Below, piece after piece: positions 16,714 through 23,353 of a stretch of DNA of 64,000 nucleotides (position 1 is its first letter; each line of letters begins with the position of its first letter). The DNA lies in the IMG/VR virus record IMGVR_UViG_3300031576_000001, positions 124,001-188,000 of that record; one strand, 5' to 3'. Position numbers and translations under genes: made by a program. The notes under the pieces are model-generated. The model saw only the letters and a list, made by a program, of their open reading frames with translations, was not told the DNA's origin and ran no database searches. This stretch comes from a virus.

Positions 16714-18870
16714 ATGAGCACCTGGAATCAAGGCAAACCGCTGGGCGTCAACCCTTTCAGGGACTTCGTAGACCAAGACAACCCCTTCATGGGGCTACGC
16801 CTGGGTACAATCTCGCGCGTTGACCCCGTGAACATGAAGGTGGACGTGACCCTCCTTACCGGGGGCCCAAGCAAGAGGATCGAGGTCTCCCTTACCCAGG
16901 GGCTCGCCGGTCCCCGTAGCTTCCTTGGGGGCGTCCCCGAAGAGGGCTCTGTGGTGGTCTGTGGCTTCCGTCGTCAGCATAAAAACGCCTTTGACCTGCA
17001 CATTCTCGGCTACCTCTCCGTGGGTAACAAGACCGGGGCGAGGTTTGACCCCTTTGCCATCACGGACCCCGCCGAGCTTTCCCCCGAAGACAGGGAAGTC
17101 TACGACACCGTTTATGGTCCCCTTACCCGCATGAAGCGGTTGCAGCTTCGCCCAGGGGACATAGGCGCCATGAGTAGCTCTGGGTCTGAGATGACCCTCT
17201 CTCGTGATTTGCGCCTGTGTAACCGAGCGGGTGACTTGATTGAGCTTAGAGACGCCGAGAGGTCACTTGTTACCCAGGCTTTGCACCGGATAGGGTCAAC
17301 GGGCGCCGCGTACCTCTACTCTGGACCGATCCGGCGCGTTGCTTACCTTCCCCCGACCGAGATAACCAAAGAGGGCTCCCTGGCGTTTGCCAAGGGGTTT
17401 GAGGGTGCGGGCGTGTGGGAAGAGCGTGGCGCGGGGCAGGCGGGCTCTGTCTACCGCTACGCAAAAGACGGCTCACTGGCTAGCTTTCTCGTGGCGCCCT
17501 CGGTCACCACGCTGGCTAACCACCGAAGGGTCTCCTACACAACCCGCCTCTCCGGGGAGGTACCCGATGACCCGGAAGGCTCTGGGTTGGTTTTCACGGA
17601 GAACCGCACAGAGATTCGCCACCTTTCCGACCTCACGCTTGACACGCTCGACGAGATACATGGGTTCTCTTTGACCCGCCCCGTGTCCTACATTGAGCAC
17701 GTCATGGGTACTTTGGTAGGCAACGACGCGGACTCGGCTCAGGGTCAGAGGGTGTATGGCAAGGTACTCCGACCCCGCCTCTTCGCGGACTTCCTGTCTC
17801 ACACCCGGGGCGACTGGGCGCTAGAGGAGGTAGACCGCACCGGCTCTGACCAAGAGGTACTCACGGTCGCTGGCGCCCTCTTGACCAAACTGCAACCTAC
17901 CTACGGCAAGAGCCGGACCCCCTTTGCCTTCGCGGTCAACAAGCAGGGTAAGGTCTACCTCAACGTACCCAAGCCTGGCGTGGACCGTAGCAACCCAGGC
18001 GTATCCGCCGAGGTCAACCTGGAGGGTGCTCTCAAGGCGTACATCGGCGCTGCTAACCCTACTAACACCTCTCTGCACCTCACCCTTGAAGGGGGGGTCA
18101 AGGCTGACATAGGGCATAACACAGAGGGAGGTGGTCAGGGGGGGCAGGCTATCGAGGTCACCTATCACTCGGCGGTACGTCAGGCTTACCGGGGGGAGGG
18201 TAACGACGACAACCTCGCGCTGTCCACGGACGTACAGGGTAACCTGCGACTCACGACGACGGGCGAGCGTCAAGAGACCATCGGAGCCTCGTACTTGCTA
18301 AACGTCTCGGGGATGCTGCAAGCCGGCGCTGACCGGGTAAACGTCAACGCCTCCTCTGGGTACAGTGGAAATTACGGGGAGCTAAACCTGCTTGTCGCGG
18401 GCAAGAGTCAGCACAACTACGCGCTGGCGGTTCTGGAGACCATCGTGGCAGGGGGGCGCCAGACCACGGTTCTTGCTGGGGGCATGACGGAGACCATCGT
18501 GGTGGGCGCCAAGAGCTTCTCTGTCCTGGGGGGTGCCTTCCTGACCCATGTTGCCGCCGGGGCGTACACGGTCAGCGTGGGGACGGGGGCTATTACCCTG
18601 TCCACCGTGGCCGGCGCCGTGGTGGTTACCGCGGGCTCGGGGGCAATGACGCTTACCTCGGGTCTAGCGCTGGCGATAACGGCGGGTCTAGCCATGACAC
18701 TGACCGCCTCTACGCTCATCGCCCTCACGGCTCCCCAGGTTCTACTAGGCGCACCGATAGCCCCTCTGGGCGTGTGCCGCGGTGTCCCTCTTCTCCCCCC
18801 CGGGGTACCTACGCTTGACCTGATTACGGGACTGCCCTTGCCAGGCAGCCTCTTGGTTAGGTCTATTTAG
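16714..18870 (+). CDS. Baseplate spike protein (gp5/gpV-like, OB-fold plus beta-helix)
   Basis: 718 residues. Residues ~28-110 form an OB-fold: LGTISRVDPVNMKVDVTL and GGVPEEGSVVVCGF, matching the N-terminal domain of spike proteins. The middle is beta-rich. Residues ~565-675 are a repetitive Thr/Ala/Gly/Val stretch (TIVAGGRQTTVLAGGMTETI..., TLTSGLALAITAGLAMTLTA), the signature of the intertwined three-stranded beta-helix of a membrane-piercing spike. It ends in a Pro/Gly/Leu-rich tail. The spike caps the hub and pierces the host envelope. The start at 16714 lacks a strong ribosome site but directly follows the hub gene. The last 8 bases overlap the minus-strand gene at 18863. Confidence 0.85.
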   Translation: MSTWNQGKPLGVNPFRDFVDQDNPFMGLRLGTISRVDPVNMKVDVTLLTGGPSKRIEVSLTQGLAGPRSFLGGVPEEGSVVVCGFRRQHKNAFDLHILGYLSVGNKTGARFDPFAITDPAELSPEDREVYDTVYGPLTRMKRLQLRPGDIGAMSSSGSEMTLSRDLRLCNRAGDLIELRDAERSLVTQALHRIGSTGAAYLYSGPIRRVAYLPPTEITKEGSLAFAKGFEGAGVWEERGAGQAGSVYRYAKDGSLASFLVAPSVTTLANHRRVSYTTRLSGEVPDDPEGSGLVFTENRTEIRHLSDLTLDTLDEIHGFSLTRPVSYIEHVMGTLVGNDADSAQGQRVYGKVLRPRLFADFLSHTRGDWALEEVDRTGSDQEVLTVAGALLTKLQPTYGKSRTPFAFAVNKQGKVYLNVPKPGVDRSNPGVSAEVNLEGALKAYIGAANPTNTSLHLTLEGGVKADIGHNTEGGGQGGQAIEVTYHSAVRQAYRGEGNDDNLALSTDVQGNLRLTTTGERQETIGASYLLNVSGMLQAGADRVNVNASSGYSGNYGELNLLVAGKSQHNYALAVLETIVAGGRQTTVLAGGMTETIVVGAKSFSVLGGAFLTHVAAGAYTVSVGTGAITLSTVAGAVVVTAGSGAMTLTSGLALAITAGLAMTLTASTLIALTAPQVLLGAPIAPLGVCRGVPLLPPGVPTLDLITGLPLPGSLLVRSI

Positions 18871-19063
18871 GCAAGCTGTCGATCTTGCTCTCAAGAAACT
18901 CTGCGGTCGCGTGGTTGAGCGTTATACCCGCGCAGGCGGTAGCTAGGGTTTGCGTAGAGACGCCAAACTCCTCTGCAATCTTGCCAAGGGTGCTGGCTTT
19001 CACGCGATTGGTCAGGAACACTTGGTACTGTGACGCTATGGGGCGACGACGAGACTTGCTCAT
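18863..19063 (-). CDS. Small helix-turn-helix protein, 66 aa
   Basis: A 66-residue basic protein. TLGKIAEEFGVSTQTLATACAG (~25-46) has the spacing and hydrophobic pattern of a helix-turn-helix (A..FGVS..T). The N-terminus is MSKSRRRP. It probably binds DNA and may regulate phage genes, but its target is unknown. It is the last gene of a minus-strand cluster, ends 8 bases inside the convergent spike gene, and its start at 19063 follows GGTGTAAC. Confidence 0.6.
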   Translation of the reverse strand: MSKSRRRPIASQYQVFLTNRVKASTLGKIAEEFGVSTQTLATACAGITLNHATAEFLESKIDSLPK

Positions 19064-19104
19064 GGGGAAGTAGTTACACCGCTCACCCTTCTCACGGGTT
19101 AGGG

Positions 19105-19308
19105 CTACTTGATGGCTTCAAGGAGTCGCACTGCGTAGTTGTACCCGCACCTGAGCGAGCAGAAGAAGCTGTTGGACTGGTAACCGTACCCCAGCAACGC
19201 CCCCCTCTGAGCAACGGTTTTGAAGCCTTCCTCCGTGGTAATCTTGACGTAATCTACGTCGTACACGGCAACCAAAGGCTTTTCGCACGTCCGACACGTT
19301 AGCTTCAT
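19105..19308 (-). CDS. Small zinc-ribbon protein, 67 aa
   Basis: ATG at 19308 is preferred to the longer frame because GAAGGGGAGA precedes it. CRTCEK at residues ~5-10 and CSLRCGYNYA near residue 50 supply four cysteines with zinc-ribbon spacing. There are no other features. It is probably a small nucleic-acid-binding or adaptor protein of the early phage type; function unknown. It is part of the minus-strand run 18863-20810. Confidence 0.6.
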   Translation of the reverse strand: MKLTCRTCEKPLVAVYDVDYVKITTEEGFKTVAQRGALLGYGYQSNSFFCSLRCGYNYAVRLLEAIK

Positions 19309-19325
19309 GGTCTTGTCTCCCCTTC

Positions 19326-19583
19326 TCACTGGTTACTCCGTACCACAGAGGGCTCAAACGCTAGCTCTTCGAGCTTGAACCGACCGAACGGCGTGCAACG
19401 AAACTCACCCTCTTTGACAGGCACGAGCGCCGAGAGGGGGAACCAACCTTGCTCCCCGTTCGCCTGACAGCGGAGAAGCACGGCTTTGCTGGTGCGCTTT
19501 ACCTCTGTGACCTTGAAGACACAGTGGGTGTGATACCCACGCCCGACAAGCGTGGCGGTTATCTTGTAGGTCGGGGCTACCAT
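19326..19583 (-). CDS. Hypothetical protein, 85 aa
   Basis: Unrecognised small basic protein with beta-rich composition (ITATLVGRGYHTHCVFKVTEV, then WFPLSALVPV), suggestive of a small barrel. No strong ribosome site is visible before ATG 19583, so it may be translated by coupling to the gene ending at 19589. It ends 17 bases before the zinc-ribbon gene. Confidence 0.55.
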   Translation of the reverse strand: MVAPTYKITATLVGRGYHTHCVFKVTEVKRTSKAVLLRCQANGEQGWFPLSALVPVKEGEFRCTPFGRFKLEELAFEPSVVRSNQ

Positions 19584-19588
19584 GACGG

Positions 19589-19933
19589 TCAGCCCACCGC
19601 GAGGAGAGCGTGACCCTTGTCGGTGACGCGGTAGAGGGTGTGATGCTCACCGTAGACCTCCAGGTACCCCTGAGCGACGGCGCGGTCCACCACGTTGACC
19701 CCGTGGAGGGGGTTGTGTTTGGCGCGGGCCTGGACGCCCATCCACCCCTTCTCCCCGTAGGCAAAGTGCCCGAGGGTCTGGCGGGAAGCGGTGATGTGCT
19801 TGCGGCACCCCGCATTCTTGACCACCCAAGCCACGAGCCCTTTGACGTGGCGGGGCAGGATGTTCATGCCCTCGTGCGCCCGGTAGGGGTGCTCGGTGGG
19901 GAGGCTGCTGAGAGAGAAGGTGGAGGTTGCCAT
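19589..19933 (-). CDS. Hypothetical protein, 114 aa, possible winged helix
   Basis: ATG 19933 is preceded by GCGTAAGAGGGG, the ribosome-site motif also found before 22058 and 58720. The protein contains HVKGLVAWVVKNAG, a basic central region with several His, and a C-terminal segment VAQGYLEVYGEHHTLYRVTDKGHALL, whose 'Y.VT.KG' ending resembles the last strand of winged-helix domains. DNA binding is therefore possible but not shown. Confidence 0.6.
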   Translation of the reverse strand: MATSTFSLSSLPTEHPYRAHEGMNILPRHVKGLVAWVVKNAGCRKHITASRQTLGHFAYGEKGWMGVQARAKHNPLHGVNVVDRAVAQGYLEVYGEHHTLYRVTDKGHALLAVG

Positions 19934-19964
19934 GACCCCTCTTACGCTCAGCCTACCTCACGAT

Positions 19965-20360
19965 TCACGGAATTCTCTGGTACGGGTCAGGGATGACCCT
20001 TGCCTTACGAGGGCTAGCGTCCGCCAAGAGGCTGTTTAGTTTCGTGGCTTGCTTTTGAAAAAACTGGGCTACGCGCTCCAATGCCCAGGTTTTTGCAACG
20101 TCGAGACTGCGCCTTGCGAGGCTTTTTGCGGGCATGTGCCAGACGGCAACCTCTTCGCAGGATTGGTAGCTCAACCAAGCGTACCACTTCCCGGTCAGCG
20201 CAGCGCCTTCCAGGGAAGGCGCGCCCCCCCAAGAGGACAGCTCGACGGCGAAGTTATGGTCAAGGTCATAGGTGTAGGTCGTAACACGCCCACACCCTTC
20301 CTGCTCGGTGTCGAGGAGAACCCTCCACCCCTTAGAGGCTTGTTTGTGGTTCATCACCAT
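19965..20360 (-). CDS. Hypothetical protein, 131 aa
   Basis: I chose ATG 20360, with GGAGAGGG six bases upstream. The frame remains open further upstream, but there it runs antisense-style through the preceding zinc-ribbon gene. The N-terminal part has beta-like segments (YTYDLDHNFAVELSSWGG, KWYAWLSYQS). The C-terminal part is a basic amphipathic helix (RRSLDVAKTWALERVAQFF). No family is recognised. It overlaps the stop of the upstream gene by about seven bases, so translation is probably coupled. Confidence 0.55.
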   Translation of the reverse strand: MVMNHKQASKGWRVLLDTEQEGCGRVTTYTYDLDHNFAVELSSWGGAPSLEGAALTGKWYAWLSYQSCEEVAVWHMPAKSLARRSLDVAKTWALERVAQFFQKQATKLNSLLADASPRKARVIPDPYQRIP

Positions 20361-20581
20361 GGACCCTCTCCAAGTGTCGAGGTCTCTTCCCACTTGATCG
20401 CCTTGAAGGACTCCAGGGAAATCCGGGTGTGGCACTCGGGGCAGAGGAGAAAGTAGGACGTGTCGGCAGCCGGGGTGTGATCGAAGTCCGTGGTACGACA
20501 GTCTTTGAGGGTGAAACCGATCCGGCTCCCGCACCTTTGGCAGGAGCACTGGGCAAACTTCTGTGAGATTTTGTACGCCAT
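20354..20581 (-). CDS. Small zinc-ribbon protein, 75 aa
   Basis: The sequence CSCQRCGSRIGF near residue 12 and LCPECHTRISLE near residue 50 provide a four-Cys zinc ribbon of the kind found in many small phage proteins. ATG 20581 lies in TAAGAGACACACATG. It sits in a tightly packed minus-strand operon. Function is unknown; nucleic acid or protein binding is likely. Confidence 0.6.
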   Translation of the reverse strand: MAYKISQKFAQCSCQRCGSRIGFTLKDCRTTDFDHTPAADTSYFLLCPECHTRISLESFKAIKWEETSTLGEGPW

Positions 20582-20810
20582 GTGTGTCTCTTAGGTAAGC
20601 TGTCTTGCCTGTCTTCGTAAAACGCCTTGGGTTGAACACGCCACCATGGGGTAACCTGGCTACGTTCCTCTTCGCTCATGCCGTGCCAGAGGGCGTCCAG
20701 TCTGTCGATGAGGGTCAGGGTACCTACCCGCTGGTGACTACCCACCCCTCGTCCACGCTTTGCCTGTGCTCGACCAAGATCCAGGCTGCATCGCTGTTGG
20801 TTTGACTCAT
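20582..20810 (-). pseudogene. Small gene split by frameshift(s)
   Basis: An excellent ribosome site (AAGGAG, reverse strand of 20816-20821) precedes ATG 20810, but that frame stops after 28 residues (TAG at 20724-20726). In the -1 frame the reading continues as VGTLTLIDRLDALWHGMSEEERSQV, clearly protein-like. One extra G in the GGG run (20727-20729) joins the two. A further added C near CCC around 20627 would give a stop just before the next start at 20581. The intact product would be about 70-75 residues. Without that second repair the -1 frame stays open to 20332, through the next gene. Either the sequence carries base-call deletions or the gene is broken. Confidence 0.5.
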
Positions 20811-20827
20811 GGTAGACTCCTTGTATC

Positions 20828-21394
20828 GTGCCTCTTACACCGCCCGGGGTAGCCGCCCCCCTCCTAGCCAGCCTTGTTTCCTTCGGTCACTTGGGTACAC
20901 ACACGCCCACCCTCGCTCAAGGCATTGCCCAAGGCGTAGTGACGTGGGCTCTCTCGGTTACCGTGACCACCGTGGACGTAGGGACGGCGGGCGCTGGGGT
21001 TGGACTTCTACCCCTACCACCCCCACCTACCTTGCTCGCGACTATGCAAGCGGGCTTCCTTGGTCAGGGTATCGTGGGTATCTTTGCACCCCTGACGGCA
21101 AACGCCATTGCCTCGGGGCTTACCGCCGGCTTCCCCCAGGCGCTCATCACCACGACCCACCCCACCGTGGGCGCAGGTACCGCCGTGGCTACCTTTACGG
21201 CTGCGCCCGCCGTGACCTTCCTCTTGGCGGGTTTTGCTTCCGTGGGTTGGACAGGCGCGGCGCTCCCCCAGCTAGCCAGCGCCATCGGTTTCGCCCTGGA
21301 CACGGCTTTCGCTAGTCACGTCGTACCCATCCCTATTGTTGGACCCCCCTCTCCGGTAGCTTCTGGTGGGTTTGGCTTTGGCAGCCTTCTGTGA
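20828..21394 (+). CDS. Gly/Ala-rich putative virion protein, 188 aa
   Basis: GTG start 17 bases from the divergent start at 20810. The protein is almost free of charged residues and is rich in Gly, Ala, Val, Thr and Pro. It has regularly spaced patterns such as LAQGIAQGVV, MQAGFLGQGIVG and LASAIGFALDTAF that suggest a repeated small domain. There is no clear signal peptide, though some stretches are hydrophobic. Such composition is seen in baseplate- and spike-associated proteins of contractile tails, and the gene lies between tail blocks. The function is inferred. A membrane-active role is an alternative. Confidence 0.5.
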   Translation: MPLTPPGVAAPLLASLVSFGHLGTHTPTLAQGIAQGVVTWALSVTVTTVDVGTAGAGVGLLPLPPPPTLLATMQAGFLGQGIVGIFAPLTANAIASGLTAGFPQALITTTHPTVGAGTAVATFTAAPAVTFLLAGFASVGWTGAALPQLASAIGFALDTAFASHVVPIPIVGPPSPVASGGFGFGSLL

Positions 21395-21495
21395 TCTCTT
21401 AGCTAGCGGAGGGGTGGAATGTGACCCTACAGAAAGCCGTGGGGTAGCCTCCTTTGACAGAGAGGGCGAGCGCCAAGGGGTGTACTCCTCTTGGC

Positions 21496-21852
21496 ATGAG
21501 AAACCACATCCTCGCCCGAATCCCCACCGCCACCCTGGTCCGTGGCCCCGTTTGCAGCACGTTGACCCCCGAGCAGATCGAGCGCGCCAAGCGCTTCATC
21601 GGGGTCTTTGCCGAAGTCTCCTCGATGAGCCTGGAGAGCTTGACCCACGACGAAAACCCCGAGCGGGAGATCCGCATCTGGGAGGACATGGCGGTCGCCT
21701 ACACCAAGAGCGTCGGTAGCTGCAAGACCGCCGCAGACCGCAAGAAGCTCTACCTCAACATCCTTCAGAAGACCCTGGACGCCCCGGAAACGGCGATCAT
21801 CGTCAAGCCCGTAGGGCTGCGCCCGTGGCGGTCCCCCTTCAAGGGTGCTTAG
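21496..21852 (+). CDS. Hypothetical protein, 118 aa
   Basis: Unrecognised, mostly helical (LTPEQIERAKRFIGVFAEV; then ADRKKLYLNILQKTLD). ATG 21496 gives the most natural N-terminus; the frame opens 42 bases earlier. It has no motif for catalysis or metal binding. It is the last plus-strand gene before repeat copy 2 and may belong to the same transcript as the Gly/Ala-rich gene 100 bases upstream. Confidence 0.6.
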   Translation: MRNHILARIPTATLVRGPVCSTLTPEQIERAKRFIGVFAEVSSMSLESLTHDENPEREIRIWEDMAVAYTKSVGSCKTAADRKKLYLNILQKTLDAPETAIIVKPVGLRPWRSPFKGA

Positions 21853-21861
21853 TAAGCCTAC

Positions 21862-22057
21862 CTAAACTATACAGTGTTCCCATATGGGTCAAAGATGACC
21901 CTGCCACTATTTACGATGTTTTTATCACTGAGCCCCGAGGCGGGGACTCCAGTGACGATCAAGCGGAAACCGTCAAAGTGTATGGAAGCTCAGGGGGTGC
22001 AAGGCGACCCCAGCAGAAAGTTGTGAACGGTACCCTTGGTTGAGTGTAAGAGGGGTT
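21862..22057 (+). repeat. Repeated leader element, copy 2
   Basis: Near-identical to copy 1 from CTATACAG (about 21867) to GTATGGAAGCTCAGGGG (about 21980-21996). Hairpin 1: CACTG-A-GCCCC / GGGG-A-C-TC-CAGTG (about 21926-21954). Hairpin 2: GGGGTGCAAGGCGACCCC (about 21993-22012). The second hairpin region and following GTTGTGAA match copy 4. A G-C pair in the loop-proximal position here is A-T there. The element ends at GAGTGTAAGAGGGG, the ribosome site for 22058. Confidence 0.88.
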
Positions 22058-22246
22058 ATGGAAAACCTCTCAGCCTTCAAGGTGACCGTCAAGGTGGGTC
22101 GCCGCACCCTGAGCTTTATCCGGTTCGCTCCTAGCCTGGAGGCGGTTGTGGTGGACGCCCACAGGGTTCTGAGCCAGGACTTTGCCCGCACCCAAGCCAA
22201 GCTCCTCTCGGTCGAGCCCACCCTGGACCCCCGGGTGACCTCGTGA
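22058..22246 (+). CDS. Hypothetical protein, 62 aa
   Basis: ATG 22058 is preceded by GTAAGAGGGG. This small protein has a beta-strand N-terminus (FKVTVKVGRRTLSFIRFAP) and a helical C-terminus. No family recognised. It lies directly behind repeat copy 2 and its stop overlaps the next start as GTGA (22243-22246), so the two are translationally coupled. The repeat element is likely to control both. Confidence 0.65.
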   Translation: MENLSAFKVTVKVGRRTLSFIRFAPSLEAVVVDAHRVLSQDFARTQAKLLSVEPTLDPRVTS

Positions 22247-22647
22247 CCCCGGAGAGGGCGTTGGCGGGCTACCCCGTGACAAGGGCGCAAGTCCAGTGGG
22301 GGCTAAAGCTCTACCGGTACGTGGCGGGGTTGCGCTTCTTTGACTTCCCGATCCGGTCGTGGGGCGATGTTCACCCTCACTTGAGGGATTCACCCTGGTT
22401 GAGTAACCAAGGCGTAGCGCCGACGCGCGAAGAGGTCACGGGGGCGTTGCACAACCTCTTGGACCGAGCGATCACGCACAAAGGTGCCGCGCCGACTCCG
22501 AGGAAAGCTGAGTTTGACTACCAGGCTCAGCTTTACCGTGACCAGTGCCGGCTGCAAGACATCGCAAAGAGGGTCCGTGTGTACCAGTTCGAGACCCGCC
22601 AGTGTCGCGAGCGCTTTTCGCACCTCTTGTCCAGGTACGACGACTAA
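22243..22647 (+). CDS. Hypothetical protein, 134 aa
   Basis: Starts at GTG within the GTGA overlap with the previous gene. The product is basic and helical, with Trp and Arg/Gln-rich segments (YQAQLYRDQCRLQDIAKRVRVYQF). No motif is recognised. It is convergent with the minus-strand gene at 22390, whose open frame overlaps it by 258 bases, an overlap that is probably not real. Confidence 0.6.
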   Translation: MTPERALAGYPVTRAQVQWGLKLYRYVAGLRFFDFPIRSWGDVHPHLRDSPWLSNQGVAPTREEVTGALHNLLDRAITHKGAAPTPRKAEFDYQAQLYRDQCRLQDIAKRVRVYQFETRQCRERFSHLLSRYDD

Positions 22648-23019
22648 GGGCTTCTCGGGTTCACCCTCGGTTTGCCCCTCTGGGTCTGCTTTGCCTTCGG
22701 CGCCCTTGGTTTGGGTTGGACGCAGCCATTTATCCAGGTTGTTACCCAACCCAAACGCCTGGCGTTCCTGGGGGTTGAGCTTCAGGTAGGCGGACTTCAG
22801 CAGTTCCTTCGCGCTCGGGTATGGGCTAAGGACACCCCGGATGATGAACCTCGGCGTACCGTCAGCCTCGCAGAAGGTGAGACTGTGCCTCTCGGCACAC
22901 CCCTCGTGGGTACTAACCGTGTACAGGTGCAGATTGATCAAAGGGCCCCCGTCGTCAAGCTGCGCCTTGTACCAGTCAGCAAAGGTGTCAGCCGTAGAGA
23001 CTTCGTGCAACTCTTTCAT
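22390..23019 (-). CDS. Hypothetical protein, up to 209 aa, 3' end doubtful
   Basis: ATG 23019 overlaps the preceding stop (ATGA). The first ~120 residues look genuine: THEGCAERHSLTFCEADGTPRFIIRGVL, then a helical part and an acidic Gly/Glu/Lys-rich stretch. Beyond ~residue 120 the frame runs antisense through the plus-strand gene 22243-22647. One extra G in the GGGG near 22675 would end the protein at TGA 22661-22663, leaving the two convergent genes 13 bases apart. Function unknown. It forms a two-gene operon with the 62-residue gene upstream. Confidence 0.5.
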   Translation of the reverse strand: MKELHEVSTADTFADWYKAQLDDGGPLINLHLYTVSTHEGCAERHSLTFCEADGTPRFIIRGVLSPYPSAKELLKSAYLKLNPQERQAFGLGNNLDKWLRPTQTKGAEGKADPEGQTEGEPEKPLVVVPGQEVRKALATLAGLELVHTDPLCDVLQPALVTVKLSLVVKLSFPRSRRGTFVRDRSVQEVVQRPRDLFARRRYALVTQPG

Positions 23020-23204
23020 GCACCTTCTGTATATTCGGTAAAGTCCCCAAGGGAGAGAGTGAGCCTGTTAGTCAGCTCCTTTTTCAGATCCTCCGTGATG
23101 TCTGGGATCGTCTCATCACGGAGGATGTCGATAAGAGTACACGCTTCTTCGAAGTCGAGCGTGAAGGTGATGGTTTGCGGCGTCACTGTTGTTGTCACGA
23201 TCAT
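23016..23204 (-). CDS. Hypothetical protein, 62 aa
   Basis: Small acidic protein. The pattern TITFTLDFEEACTLIDILRDE, then helical LKKELTNRLTLSL, suggests a strand-helix-helix fold. The TGA overlaps the next start as ATGA. Between its start and the plus-strand gene at 23354 lie 150 bases holding a possible 27-codon plus-strand frame (MVRAYYTKQE..., about 23203-23286) with no ribosome site, which I do not call. Confidence 0.55.
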   Translation of the reverse strand: MIVTTTVTPQTITFTLDFEEACTLIDILRDETIPDITEDLKKELTNRLTLSLGDFTEYTEGA

Positions 23205-23353
23205 GGTACGCGCTTACTACACCAAGCAAGAGCACCCTTGGCAAGAAAAGGAAAATAACGACCCGACCCGACAGGTGGTGCTCTAGTGAGGGTGGTGACT
23301 CTTCCGACTACACACACTGGCCCTGGCTTTACCCTTGTGCTACCAAAGCGGGA

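Noticed and set aside
23203-23286. 27-codon plus-strand frame before the giant virion gene
   Set aside because: Charged and plausible in composition, but too short and without a ribosome site.
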